Positions 42,258 through 50,570 of a DNA stretch of 57,738 nucleotides are shown here, piece by piece. Each line of letters starts with the position of its first letter. Position 1 is the stretch's first letter. The translations under genes and the position numbers were made by a program. A model generated the notes under the pieces. The model saw only the letters and a list, made by a program, of their open reading frames with translations. It did not search any database and had not been told where the DNA came from. Origin of the DNA: Corynebacterium frankenforstense. Its GTDB lineage: Bacteria; Actinomycetota; Actinomycetes; Mycobacteriales; Mycobacteriaceae. The stretch is taken from assembly GCF_030211955.1 (NCBI RefSeq), contig NZ_JASODI010000017.1, positions 1 through 57,738 on the forward strand. Direction: 5' to 3'.

Positions 42258-43108
42258 AGTCCCACCGCCTTGTAGAGGCTCGTCAGTTCGGCGCGGTTGA
42301 GCGCGCGCAGGACGCCGGGGCGCTGCTCGCCGAGCGCCACGGTGTGGATCTTGGTGCGCACGAGGCGCTGGACCGGGTAGCCCAGGGCCTTGAGCAGGCG
42401 GCGCACGACGTGCTTGCGGCCCTCGTGCAGCTCGACGCGGACCAGCGACTCGCCGTTGTAGGTGTCGATGATCTGCGCGGAGTCGGCCTTGACCGGGCCG
42501 TCGTCGAGCTCGACGCCCTCGCACAGGGCGCGCACGAGCTCGCGGTCGGCCTCGCCGAGCACAGTGGCCACGTAGGTCTTGGAGACCTCGTAGCGCGGGT
42601 GGGTCAGGCGGTTGGCCAGCTCGCCGTCGTTGGTGAGCATGATCAGGCCCTCGGTGTCGGCGTCGAGGCGGCCGACGTGGAAGAGGCGCTGGCCGGCGGC
42701 GGTCTGCTCGGCGACGAAGTCGCCCACGCAGGGCCGGCCCATGTCGTCGGACATGGTGGAGTGGACGCCGCGCGGCTTGTTGAGCACGAAGTAGCGCAGC
42801 GACTGGTCGGTCTGCACGCGCACCCCGTCGACGCGGATGACGTCGGTCTCGGGGTTGACGCGCACGCCCTGGCGGGTCACGGTCTCGCCGTTGACCTCGA
42901 CGCGGCCGGCGTCGATGAGCTGCTCGGAGTGGCGGCGCGAGGCGACGCCGGCGCGGGCGAGCACCTTCTGCAGGCGCTCGCCGTCGGAGCGCGACCCGGA
43001 GGCCTCGGCCAGGGCGGCGCGCAGCTCCTCGTCGCTGAGGTGCTGGTGGCGTGCGGGCCGGGCGTTGGATACCTGCGGAGTGCCGTCTCGGCTTGCGGGT
43101 GGTGTCAC
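42254..43108 (-). CDS. rluB: 23S rRNA pseudouridine synthase RluB-type
   Basis: 284 aa from GTG 43108 (AAGGA 10 nt upstream); a TTG at 43129 would add seven residues. The S4 domain is [20 protein letters not shown] with [11 protein letters not shown]. The catalytic motif is [19 protein letters not shown] with the nucleophile Asp, followed by [14 protein letters not shown] and [19 protein letters not shown]. It modifies U2605-type positions in helix 90 of 23S rRNA. It sits in the conserved scpB-rluB-cmk-der order and overlaps cmk-der by 4 bp. An Ala-rich N-terminal segment precedes the S4 domain. Confidence 0.92.
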   Translation of the reverse strand: MTPPASRDGTPQVSNARPARHQHLSDEELRAALAEASGSRSDGERLQKVLARAGVASRRHSEQLIDAGRVEVNGETVTRQGVRVNPETDVIRVDGVRVQTDQSLRYFVLNKPRGVHSTMSDDMGRPCVGDFVAEQTAAGQRLFHVGRLDADTEGLIMLTNDGELANRLTHPRYEVSKTYVATVLGEADRELVRALCEGVELDDGPVKADSAQIIDTYNGESLVRVELHEGRKHVVRRLLKALGYPVQRLVRTKIHTVALGEQRPGVLRALNRAELTSLYKAVGL

Positions 43109-43195
43109 GGGGTGAACATCCTTATTCAATACGGGATTCTGACGGGCCCGATCGTACCCCGCGTGTGCCCCGGAAACCCCATCCGCGCGTGAGGC

Positions 43196-43777
43196 TCAGT
43201 CGCCGCGGGAGGCGGCGTCGAAGGCCTCGAGCTCGTCGATGTCGTCGATGTCCGGCAGCAGCGGGGCCAGGTCCGGCAGCGCCTCGAGCGAGTCGACGCC
43301 GAGCAGCTCGAGGAAGAGCTCGGTGGTCGCGTAGCGGTGCGCGCCGGTGGCCGGGTCGGCCTCGACCTCGCGGATCAGCCCACGCAGGGCCAGGGTGCGC
43401 ATCACACCGTCGACGTTGACGCCGCGCACGGCGGCGACCTGGCGGCGGGTCACCGGCTGGCGGTAGGCGACCACGGCGAGGGTCTCCAGCGCGGCGCGCG
43501 AGAGCCGGGTCTGCGAGCCGTCGAGCAGGAAGGCCTCGACGGCCGGGGCGTTGTCGCGGCGGCTGACCAGGCGGTGGCCCTCGGGCGTGCTCGCCACCTC
43601 GAAGCCCATGCCGCGGGCGTCGTACTCGGCGCGCATCTCCTCCACCGCGGCGGCGACGTCGGACTCCTCGGCGGCCAGGGCGGAGGCCAGCGCGGCGGTG
43701 GTCACCGGCTGGTCGACGACGAGCAGCACCGACTCGACGCGCGAGCGCAGCTGGCCGACGGGCTCAGGCGCGACCAT
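43196..43777 (-). CDS. scpB: Segregation and condensation protein B
   Basis: 193 aa with two winged-helix domains: RSRVESVLLVVDQPVTTAAL..., then LSRAALETLAVVAYRQPVTR and the signature VRGVNVDGVMRTLALRGLI. ScpB dimers bind ScpA in the Smc-ScpAB condensin. The C-terminal tail is acidic (PDIDDIDELEAFDA). The start codon ATG 43777 lies inside the 3' end of the sulfurtransferase gene (14-bp overlap), so expression is coupled to that gene rather than directly to scpA, which lies 2.2 kb away. Confidence 0.93.
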   Translation of the reverse strand: MVAPEPVGQLRSRVESVLLVVDQPVTTAALASALAAEESDVAAAVEEMRAEYDARGMGFEVASTPEGHRLVSRRDNAPAVEAFLLDGSQTRLSRAALETLAVVAYRQPVTRRQVAAVRGVNVDGVMRTLALRGLIREVEADPATGAHRYATTELFLELLGVDSLEALPDLAPLLPDIDDIDELEAFDAASRGD

Positions 43778-44609
43778 CGAGGTCCTCTCCCCCGTCGCCG
43801 GTCACTGCCGGAAACTCGGCCGGGTCGTTGTCCACGTGGCCCCACTCGGTCCAGGACCCCTCGTAGACCTCGACGTCGCCGTAGCCGGCCAGCGTGGCGG
43901 CCAGGGCACCGACGCAGGCGGTCACCCCGGAGCCGCAGACGAAGGTCGCCGCCCCGGCCGGGCCGAGGACGGTCTCGAGCAGATCGCGCATCTCGTCGAC
44001 GTCGCGGTAGCGCCCGTCGGCGGTGCGGAACTCGGTAAAGGGCAGGTTGACCGCGCCCGGCATGTGGCCTGCCCGGACGTTCTCGCGCGGCTCGGGCTCG
44101 GTGCCGGCGAAGCGGGCGGCCGGGCGCACGTCGACGACGTGGCGGTCGCCCAGGGCGAGCGCCTCGCGCACGCCGTCGGCGTCGGTGAGCAGCTCCCAGG
44201 AGGGCGCGGCGGTGATCTCGCCCGGCGTGGCATCGTCAACCGACTTCGGCTCGGCGAGCGGGCGGTCGGCGGCGCGCCAGGCTTCGAGCCCGCCGTCGAG
44301 GACGGCGACGTTGCGCAGGCCGGCCACGCGGGCGAGCCACCACACACGCGGGGCGAGCGGGGTCCCGGAGTCGTCGTAGACCACCACCGGGGTCGTGTCG
44401 CTGACGCCGTAGGCCTCGAAGACGCGCGCGGGGTCGACCGGCACCGTGTTCGGCAGCGGGTGGGTGGGGTCTGAGAAGTCGCCGTCGAGGTCCGCCACGA
44501 AGGAGCCGGGGATCGCCTCGGTGGGGCGCGCCCCGCCCGCCGTGGCGAAGAGCAGCACCGCGCGGCGGCGCACCGAGGACAACTGGTCGACGTCGATGAT
44601 GGCAGCCAT
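43764..44609 (-). CDS. Two-domain sulfurtransferase (rhodanese/3-mercaptopyruvate type)
   Basis: 281 aa. Domain 1 includes AIPGSFVADLDGDFSDPTHP and VVVYDDSGTPLAPRVWW. Domain 2 includes VLDGGLEAWRAADRPLAE, RENVRAGHMPGAVNLPFTEF and the active-site loop FVCGSGVTAC. It transfers sulfane sulfur from thiosulfate or mercaptopyruvate to cyanide or thiols. The CGSGVT loop is closer to mercaptopyruvate sulfurtransferases. It has a textbook TATAAT box 7 nt before ATG 44609, so is leaderless. Its 3' end overlaps scpB. It corresponds in position to sseA2 of C. glutamicum. The broken paralogue is at 33403-34218. Confidence 0.88.
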   Translation of the reverse strand: MAAIIDVDQLSSVRRRAVLLFATAGGARPTEAIPGSFVADLDGDFSDPTHPLPNTVPVDPARVFEAYGVSDTTPVVVYDDSGTPLAPRVWWLARVAGLRNVAVLDGGLEAWRAADRPLAEPKSVDDATPGEITAAPSWELLTDADGVREALALGDRHVVDVRPAARFAGTEPEPRENVRAGHMPGAVNLPFTEFRTADGRYRDVDEMRDLLETVLGPAGAATFVCGSGVTACVGALAATLAGYGDVEVYEGSWTEWGHVDNDPAEFPAVTGDGGEDLDGRA

Positions 44610-44616
44610 GGGCCGG

Positions 44617-44622
44617 ATTATA
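44617..44622 (-). promoter_or_regulatory. Consensus -10 box of leaderless sulfurtransferase-scpB transcript
   Basis: TATAAT on the minus strand ends 7 nt before the ATG at 44609. The remaining 116-bp gap to mntH also holds TTCA-N6-TGAA (44717-44730) across the mntH start, a possible metal-regulator half-site pair. Confidence 0.55.
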
Positions 44623-44725
44623 CGGCCGCCCGTCCACCCCCGGATTGAGGCCTTTCGTCGCCTTTCCGGCCGACGCCCGGGTCTCCGTTTCCCTGACGGA
44701 CACACCGCGACTAGAGTTCAATACC

Positions 44726-45982
44726 ATGAATTCTGTTCGCCAGGTCCACGAAATTACCGGCCCTTACACGCCGGACCACAACCGCATGTTGGTCCTGCTC
44801 GGCCCCGCCTTCGTCGCCGCCGTCGCCTACGTCGACCCCGGCAACGTGGCCGCCAACATCACGGCCGGCGCCAAGTACGGCTTCCTGCTGGTGTGGGTGC
44901 TCGTGCTGGCCAACGCCATGGCCGTGTTCATCCAGTACCAGTCCGCCAAGCTCGGCCTGGTCACCGGCCACAGCCTGCCCGAGGTGCTCGGCACGCGGTT
45001 GAAGAAGCCCGCCCGCCTCTCCTTCTGGATCCAGGCCGAGCTGGTCGCCGCCGCGACCGACCTCGCCGAGGTCGTCGGCGGCGCCATCGCCCTGCAGCTG
45101 CTCTTCGACCTGCCGCTGCTGGCCGGCGCCGTGATCACCGGCGTCGTCTCCATCGTGCTCCTCGCCTTCCAGGCCCGCGGCCTCCAGCACGTCTTCGAGC
45201 GCGTGATCATCGGCCTGCTGCTGGTCATCTCGATCGGCTTCCTCACCGGCCTCGTCGTCGACCCGCCCGTGCCCGCCGAGGTCGCCGAGGGACTCATCCC
45301 CCGCTTCGACGGCGCCGAGACCGTCCTGCTGGCGGCCTCCATGCTCGGCGCGACCGTCATGCCGCACGCGATCTACCTGCACTCCTCGCTGGTCAAGCAC
45401 CGCTTCGGCCACGCCGACGACGCCCGCCTGCCGCGGCTGCTGCGCGCCAGCAAGTTCGACGTGACCTGGGCGCTGGTCATCGCCGGCCTGGTCAACATCG
45501 GCCTGCTCGTCCTCGCCGCCAACTCGCTCTACGGCGTGGAAGGCACCGACACCATCGAGGGCGCCCACGCCGCTGTCGTCGCCAATCTCGGTGACGCCGT
45601 GGGCGTCGTCTTCGGCCTCGGCCTGCTGGCCTCCGGCCTGGCCTCGACCTCGGTGGGCTCCTACGCCGGCTCCGAGATCATGGACGGCCTGCTGCACGTG
45701 CGCGTGCCGCTGCTCACCCGCCGTGTGGTCACGCTGATCCCGGCGCTGATCATCGTCGGCGTCGGCATCGAGCCCACGCTCGCGCTGGTGTGGAGCCAGG
45801 CACTGCTCTCGGTCGGCATCCCCTTCGCCATCGTCCCGCTCTTCCTGGCCACCGGCAGCAGGAGGGTCATGGGCAAGTACGCCGACGGCACCGCAGTCAA
45901 GGTCCTGGCCTTCATCATCGCGGCGCTGGTGATCGTGCTGAACATCGCGCTGCTCGTCCTGACCGCGATGGGCATCGGCTGA
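44726..45982 (+). CDS. mntH: Nramp-family manganese/iron transporter
   Basis: 418 aa with about 11 helices. Helix 1 carries the metal-binding AAVAYVDPGNVAANITAG, and helix 6 has the AxxMPH motif (LGATVMPHAIYLHSSLVKH), both complete. The transport signature of the family (GLGLLASGLASTSVGSYAGS) follows. It is a proton-coupled importer of Mn2+ and related divalent metals. The ATG at 44726 has no obvious ribosome-binding site and may be leaderless. The gene is inserted, in the opposite direction, between the scpA and scpB parts of the condensin cluster, and ends in a hairpin shared with scpA. Confidence 0.93.
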   Translation: MNSVRQVHEITGPYTPDHNRMLVLLGPAFVAAVAYVDPGNVAANITAGAKYGFLLVWVLVLANAMAVFIQYQSAKLGLVTGHSLPEVLGTRLKKPARLSFWIQAELVAAATDLAEVVGGAIALQLLFDLPLLAGAVITGVVSIVLLAFQARGLQHVFERVIIGLLLVISIGFLTGLVVDPPVPAEVAEGLIPRFDGAETVLLAASMLGATVMPHAIYLHSSLVKHRFGHADDARLPRLLRASKFDVTWALVIAGLVNIGLLVLAANSLYGVEGTDTIEGAHAAVVANLGDAVGVVFGLGLLASGLASTSVGSYAGSEIMDGLLHVRVPLLTRRVVTLIPALIIVGVGIEPTLALVWSQALLSVGIPFAIVPLFLATGSRRVMGKYADGTAVKVLAFIIAALVIVLNIALLVLTAMGIG

Positions 45983-45992
45983 CGCCCGCGGG

Positions 45993-46014
45993 GCCGGCGC
46001 CGCAGAGCGCCGGC
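45993..46014. terminator. Bidirectional hairpin between mntH and scpA
   Basis: A perfect 8-bp stem (GCCGGCGC-cgcaga-GCGCCGGC) lies in the 36-bp gap between the two convergent stops. No T-tract is present on either side. Confidence 0.5.
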
Positions 46015-46018
46015 TGAT

Positions 46019-46894
46019 TCAGTCCCAGTTGGCGGCGGCGACGACCGCCGGATCCACTTCGAGGCCCGTCCAGGCCACGGCCAGCTCACCGAGCGGCTCC
46101 GGCTGGCGGGCCTCGACCGCGTGCGCCTTGTAGAGCTCAAGCAGTGCCAGGAAAGTGCCCACGGCCTGGATGGTCGAGGTGCACGAGCGGGTCAGCCGCT
46201 CGAAGGTCAGCCACTGCTCCACCCCGGCGAGGTGCAGCGCCTCGAGCACGCGCCCGGCCTCGTGCGGCACGGAGACCTCCGCGTGGTGCAGGTGGTCCAC
46301 GCCGACCTCCTCGGGCGGGCGCGGCCGGAAGACACCGGCGGCCAGCTCGGCGAAGGACTGCGCGTCGTGGCCCAGCTCCACCGGGGGCAGCAGGTGGCGG
46401 AAGCGCTCCTCGAGCCCACCGGTGCGCGCGTAGCGGCGCCGGGCGCCCCGCTGCCATTCTGCGAAGAGCGCGGCGACCTTCTTGTACGCGCGGTACTGCA
46501 CCAGGCGGGCGAAGAGCAGGTCGCGCGAGCTCAGCAGCTCCAGGTCGGCCTCGTCGTCGACGTCGCCGCGCGGGATGAGGCGCGCGGCCTTGAGGTCGAG
46601 CAGCGTGGCGGCGACCAGCAGGAAGCCGGTCGTCTCCTCGAGCTCGGCGCGCTCGCCGAGCTGGCGGGTGTAGGCGATGAACTCGTCGGTGACCTCGGCC
46701 AGCGCGACCTCGGTGACGTCCAGCTTGCGCACCTGGATCAGGTGCAGCAGCAGGTCGAAGGGGCCGGTGAAGTTGTGCAGCGCGACGGTGAAGCCGGTGA
46801 TCTCCGGCTGGACGGACCCGTCCGGCAGCCGCTTCTCCGCGGGCGACGCGGCGGTGGCGCCGGAGTCCGCGCCCGCGCCGGCGCGCCGGCTCAC
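46019..46894 (-). CDS. scpA: Segregation and condensation protein A
   Basis: 291 aa from GTG 46894, overlapping the parA stop (GTGA). The kleisin signature is FTVALHNFTGPFDLLLHLIQ, RKLDVTEVALAEVTDEFIAY, FLLVAATLLDLKAARLIPRG, and RDLLFARLVQYRAYKKVAAL. The C-terminal winged helix is QAVGTFLALLELYKAHAVEA. It bridges the Smc heads with ScpB. The N-terminal 30 residues are Ala/Gly rich and unconserved. Coupled expression with parA is conserved in Actinobacteria, but here its partner scpB is separated by mntH and a sulfurtransferase gene. Confidence 0.93.
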   Translation of the reverse strand: MSRRAGAGADSGATAASPAEKRLPDGSVQPEITGFTVALHNFTGPFDLLLHLIQVRKLDVTEVALAEVTDEFIAYTRQLGERAELEETTGFLLVAATLLDLKAARLIPRGDVDDEADLELLSSRDLLFARLVQYRAYKKVAALFAEWQRGARRRYARTGGLEERFRHLLPPVELGHDAQSFAELAAGVFRPRPPEEVGVDHLHHAEVSVPHEAGRVLEALHLAGVEQWLTFERLTRSCTSTIQAVGTFLALLELYKAHAVEARQPEPLGELAVAWTGLEVDPAVVAAANWD

Positions 46895-47769
46895 GGCAGC
46901 TCGGCGCAGCGCTCCACGACCTCCTTGGCGAGGTTGCGGTACTGCTCCGCGCCCTGGGACTTCGGCGCCCAGGAGGTGATCGGCTCGCCGGCCACGGAGG
47001 TCTCCGGGAAGCGCACGGTGCGCGTGATCACGGAGTCGAAGACCTTGTCGCCGAAGACCTCGACCACCCGCGACATCACCTCGCGCGAGTGGGTGGTGCG
47101 CCGGTCGAACATGGTCACCAGGATGCCCAGGATGTCCAGGTCGAAGTTGAGGCGGTCGCGGACCTTCTCGACGGTGTCGGTCAGCAGCGCCAGGCCGCGC
47201 AGCGAGAAGTACTCGCACTCCATCGGGATGATCACCCCGTGGGAACAGGCCAGGGCGTTGACCGTGAGCAGGCCGAGCGAGGGCTGGCAGTCGAGGATGA
47301 TGAAGTCGTAGTCGCGGATCACCGGTCGCAGGGCACGCGCCAGGGTCTGCTCGCGGCCGACCTCGTTGACCAGCTGGATCTCGGCGGCCGAGAGGTCGAT
47401 GTTGGCGGGCACCAGGTCCAGGCCGGGCACGCGGGTGTGCATGAGCGCGGAGTGGATCGAGGCCTCGTTGTCGACGAGCAGGTCGTAGACGGAGGTGTCC
47501 AGGTCCGCCAGGGAGACCCCGAGGCCGGCGGAGAGGGCGCCCTGCGGGTCGAGGTCGACGAGCAGCACCTTGCGGCCGAGGTCGGCCAGGCAGGCGCCGA
47601 GGTTGATCGTCGAGGTGGTCTTGCCCACCCCGCCCTTCTGGTTGCACATCGCGAGGATGCGCGCGGGCCCGTGGCGGTCGACGGGGCCCGGCTCAGGCAG
47701 CTCGCGCACCGGACGGCCGGTCAGGCCGACCTCGACGTCCGCGGAGTCGAACAGTCCTCCGTCTCCCAT
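46891..47769 (-). CDS. ParA-family ATPase (second chromosomal copy type, Rv1708-like)
   Basis: 292 aa from ATG 47769. The deviant Walker A is MCNQKGGVGKTTSTINLGAC with the signature Lys, followed by VLLVDLDPQGALSAGLG, the switch FIILDCQPSLGLLTVNAL and IPMECEYFSLRGLALLTDT. This is the ParA/Soj paralogue that always precedes scpA in Actinobacteria (Rv1708 position), not the origin-proximal parAB copy, as no parB is adjacent. It likely acts in chromosome or cell-division positioning. It is the first gene of the operon with scpA, behind a promoter carrying a perfect palindrome. Confidence 0.9.
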   Translation of the reverse strand: MGDGGLFDSADVEVGLTGRPVRELPEPGPVDRHGPARILAMCNQKGGVGKTTSTINLGACLADLGRKVLLVDLDPQGALSAGLGVSLADLDTSVYDLLVDNEASIHSALMHTRVPGLDLVPANIDLSAAEIQLVNEVGREQTLARALRPVIRDYDFIILDCQPSLGLLTVNALACSHGVIIPMECEYFSLRGLALLTDTVEKVRDRLNFDLDILGILVTMFDRRTTHSREVMSRVVEVFGDKVFDSVITRTVRFPETSVAGEPITSWAPKSQGAEQYRNLAKEVVERCAELP

Positions 47770-47815
47770 GGTCAAACCCTCTCCCTTGACTTTTGGCTAC
47801 CCGCCTTCCGGTCGG

Positions 47816-47835
47816 ATGACACGCGTGTCATTCTA
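47816..47835 (-). promoter_or_regulatory. parA-scpA promoter with a perfect 16-bp palindrome
   Basis: TAGAAT (-10 box, minus strand 47835-47830) overlaps ATGACACGCGTGTCAT (47816-47831), a perfect 16-bp palindrome that would cover the transcription start. The leader to the parA ATG is about 50 nt. A dimeric repressor site is the simplest reading; it does not match the parS consensus. Confidence 0.55.
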
Positions 47836-47903
47836 CCCGGCGCCCCCGGCACCGCGCTGGCGGGCACGCGGACTTCGTCCACTCAGGCGCCGTGCTCAAG
47901 CGC

Positions 47904-48857
47904 TCAGGCGCGCGGATGCGCCAGCCGCCAGACCTCGCGCAGCCCGTCGGCGGTGACGTGCGTGTAGATCTGCGTCGTGGTCACGGAGGAGTGCCCGAGC
48001 AACTCCTGGACCACGCGCACGTCCGCCCCGCCGGAGAGCAGGTGGGTGGCGAAGCTGTGCCGCAGCGTGTGCGGCGAGATGTCGCGCTCGATGCCGGCGC
48101 GCGCGGCCCGTTTCTTCAGCACGCCCCACGCGCTCTGCCGGGAGAACGCCCCGCCTCGCTGGTTGAGCAGCAGCCGGTGGCTGCGCCCGCGGGCGAGCAC
48201 CGGGCGGGCGCGCACCAGGTAGGCCTCGACGGCCGCGCGCGCCGAGCGCCCCACGGGCACCAGCCGCTGCTTGCCACCCTTGCCGAGGATGCGCAGGAAG
48301 GCGGTGTCCTCCCCCGCCTCCTCGGCCTCGGCCAGCGGCCCGGTGAGGTCGTCGACGTCGAGGCCGACGACCTCAGAGACGCGCGCACCGGTGGCGTAGA
48401 GCAGCTCGAGCAGCGCGCGGTCGCGCAGGTCCACCGGGGTGGCCGTCTCCCCGTCGGGGGCGGCCTCGATCAGCCGGGTGACCTCCTCGACGCTCAGCGT
48501 GTCCGGCAGGTGGCGCCCGGTCGTCGGCGGCGAGACCTCGGCGGCGACGTCGACGTCGAGCTCGCCCTCGGTCAGCCCGAACTTGTGCAGCCCGCGCACA
48601 ACCACGAGCGCCCGCCCGGCCGAGGAGGCCGACAGCGCGCGCCGGCCCTCCCCGCCGCGGCGCAGGTCCGCGACGTAGGCCTCGATCTGGGCGGAGGTGA
48701 CCGCGGCGAGGTCGGTGACCCCGGCGTCGGTGAGCCAGTCCAGGTAGCGCGCGGTGTCGCGCCGGTAGCCGGCCAGCGTGTTGCGGCTGAGCCCCTTCTC
48801 GACGGCGAGGTGGTTCAGCCAGGCGCGCCCGAGCGCGTGTGGGTCGACGCGGATCAC
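47904..48857 (-). CDS. xerD: Tyrosine site-specific recombinase XerD
   Basis: 317 aa from GTG 48857, overlapping the stop of the nudix gene (GTGA). The N-terminal SAM-like DNA-binding domain is [20 protein letters not shown]. The catalytic residues are all present: Arg in [16 protein letters not shown], Lys in [12 protein letters not shown], HxxR in [19 protein letters not shown], His in [10 protein letters not shown] and nucleophile Tyr in IYTHVT. With XerC it resolves chromosome dimers at dif. Its place after the nudix gene (Rv1700-Rv1701 order) supports XerD over XerC. Confidence 0.92.
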   Translation of the reverse strand: MIRVDPHALGRAWLNHLAVEKGLSRNTLAGYRRDTARYLDWLTDAGVTDLAAVTSAQIEAYVADLRRGGEGRRALSASSAGRALVVVRGLHKFGLTEGELDVDVAAEVSPPTTGRHLPDTLSVEEVTRLIEAAPDGETATPVDLRDRALLELLYATGARVSEVVGLDVDDLTGPLAEAEEAGEDTAFLRILGKGGKQRLVPVGRSARAAVEAYLVRARPVLARGRSHRLLLNQRGGAFSRQSAWGVLKKRAARAGIERDISPHTLRHSFATHLLSGGADVRVVQELLGHSSVTTTQIYTHVTADGLREVWRLAHPRA

Positions 48858-49516
48858 AGCTTCTTCATGTCCGGGGCAATGCCCGCCGCTTGACGACGTC
48901 GCGCCAGTGCCTGCGGTCGCAGCGTGAACTCGGCGTCGGCGGGGCGCACAGCTGCGCCGTGGCGCAGCACGTCGTGGGCGGCGAGCACGCCGGCCACGGC
49001 GATGGAGTTGGCGACCTCGCCGGCGTGGACGGCGTCGCGGGCGGCGTCGAGGCCGATCCACTCCAGCGACATGTCCGCCTCCTCGTCCTCGGGCTCGGGG
49101 CGCTCGACGGCGCGCAGGTCGCGGGCGAGGAAGACGCGCACGGCCTCGTCGCAGAAGCCGGGGCTGGTCACCAGGTCGACCAGGCTGTCCCAGCTCCCGG
49201 CGTCGAGGCCGGCCTCCTCGCCGAGTTCGCGGCGGGCGGCGGTCAGCGGGTCCTCGCCGGCGAAGTCGAGGATGCCGGCGGGCAGCTCGAGGAGCCGGGT
49301 GCCCACGGCGTGGCGGTACTGGCGCACCATGGCCACGGCGCCGCGCTCCGCGTCGTAGGCGACGACGGCGACGGCGCCGAAGTGCTCGACGATCTCGCGG
49401 TCGGCGGTCCCGCCGCCGGGCATGACGACCTGGTCGCGGCGCACGGCCAGGATCGGGGCGTCGACGAGGGTCTCGGAGTCGGTGACGGTGAAGGTGTGGG
49501 TGCCGGGGGTGCTCAT
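48854..49516 (-). CDS. Nudix hydrolase, ADP-ribose pyrophosphatase type
   Basis: 220 aa from ATG 49516. The Nudix box is present as [19 protein letters not shown], preceded by [11 protein letters not shown], and followed about 16 residues on by [15 protein letters not shown], the Pro pattern of ADP-ribose pyrophosphatases. The Rv1700 orthologue hydrolyses ADP-ribose and related compounds. A TAGACT box ends 8 nt before the ATG, so it starts its own leaderless transcript, followed by xerD. The gene usually found upstream (pyrG) is not here. Confidence 0.88.
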   Translation of the reverse strand: MSTPGTHTFTVTDSETLVDAPILAVRRDQVVMPGGGTADREIVEHFGAVAVVAYDAERGAVAMVRQYRHAVGTRLLELPAGILDFAGEDPLTAARRELGEEAGLDAGSWDSLVDLVTSPGFCDEAVRVFLARDLRAVERPEPEDEEADMSLEWIGLDAARDAVHAGEVANSIAVAGVLAAHDVLRHGAAVRPADAEFTLRPQALARRRQAAGIAPDMKKL

Positions 49517-49524
49517 GGTCCTCA

Positions 49525-49530
49525 AGTCTA
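49525..49530 (-). promoter_or_regulatory. -10 box of leaderless nudix-xerD transcript
   Basis: TAGACT on the minus strand ends 8 nt before the ATG at 49516, within the 22-bp gap to the steB/mctB stop. Confidence 0.5.
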
Positions 49531-49538
49531 GGCCCGCG

Positions 49539-50555
49539 TCAGGCCTGCGGGGCCTCCGCCGCCGGGGCCCCGGAGCCGTCGCCGGAGTTCTGCCCGGACC
49601 CGGCGTCCGGGACCTGCGGGGTGGCGGCCTCGGCGGACTCGGCCGAGCCGTAGGCGCCGGAGCGGCCCTCGAGCTGCTCGGCGACGGCGAGCACGGTGGC
49701 GATGCGGCCCCAGGAGCGGTCGACGGAGTCGACGGTCGACGGCGCGCGGTCCGCGCCCTCGTCGCCCTGGCCGGCCGCACGCGTCAGGCCGATCGCGCCG
49801 GTGTCGGAGGCGGAGCCGATGCGGCCGGCGAGCACGACGCCGTTGCCGCGCTCCTGCATGGCCTCGACGAGGTTGGAGACGACCTGGGCGCCGAAGCCGG
49901 TCTCGCCGGCGCCGTCCGCGCCGCCGGTGACCACGACGACGACCTGGGCCGGGCGGATGGTGCCGCGCTCGTACTCGAGGTACCCGGCGTCGGCCAGTGC
50001 GCCGAGCAGTGCCTCGCGCTCGTCATCGTCGGCCTGGGGCTCACCGCTGTCGGGAGCGAGCATCAGCGCCGAGCCGAGCGCCTGGCCGGCGTGGGTGCCC
50101 GGGTCCAGGTGCTCCTCGGAGAGCTGCGCGCCGGCCGGCAGCGTGTTGGTCACGATGGTCTTGAGCTTGTCCGCGCCCTGCTGGTCGGTGAACTTCTCGG
50201 TCAGCGTGATGGTGCCGGCCTCGACGGCGTCGGCCTCCCGCAGCAGGCGGGAGATCCCGTCGACGTCCTCGTCGGCGGCGTCGGCGGTGCGCAGTACGAG
50301 CACCGGGCGGTCGGTGAGTGTCCCGGCGACGCTCTTGCCCGCCAGCTCGGAGACGACGGCGTCGGCCGAGGAGGCCTGCGCCTCGGCGACGGCGACCTCC
50401 TGCTCGGAGGCGCCGTCGTCGGCGGCCGCGGAGGTGTGCCCGCCGTCCGGGGAGTTCGGGGCGATGACGAGCGCGCCGAGGGCGACGCCCACGGCCACGC
50501 CGAAGCCGAGTCCCGCGATGAGGACGCCGGTGCGTCCCTGCTTGTTCTTGGCCAT
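49539..50555 (-). CDS. steB: SteB/MctB family envelope protein
   Basis: 338 aa with one N-terminal membrane helix (RTGVLIAGLGFGVAVGVALG) and an extracytoplasmic domain rich in Ala, Glu and Asp with helical stretches. Conserved blocks are KSVAGTLTDRPVLVLRTADA, ISRLLREADAVEAGTITLTE and AQVVVVVTGGADGAGETGFG. The DUF3186 family includes mycobacterial MctB (linked to copper resistance) and C. glutamicum SteB, which works with SteA in division-linked cell-wall hydrolysis. Adjacency to steA (15 bp) supports the SteB role. The C-terminal 40 residues are low-complexity. Confidence 0.88.
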   Translation of the reverse strand: MAKNKQGRTGVLIAGLGFGVAVGVALGALVIAPNSPDGGHTSAAADDGASEQEVAVAEAQASSADAVVSELAGKSVAGTLTDRPVLVLRTADAADEDVDGISRLLREADAVEAGTITLTEKFTDQQGADKLKTIVTNTLPAGAQLSEEHLDPGTHAGQALGSALMLAPDSGEPQADDDEREALLGALADAGYLEYERGTIRPAQVVVVVTGGADGAGETGFGAQVVSNLVEAMQERGNGVVLAGRIGSASDTGAIGLTRAAGQGDEGADRAPSTVDSVDRSWGRIATVLAVAEQLEGRSGAYGSAESAEAATPQVPDAGSGQNSGDGSGAPAAEAPQA

Positions 50556-50570
50556 TGTTACGTCGGCTCC

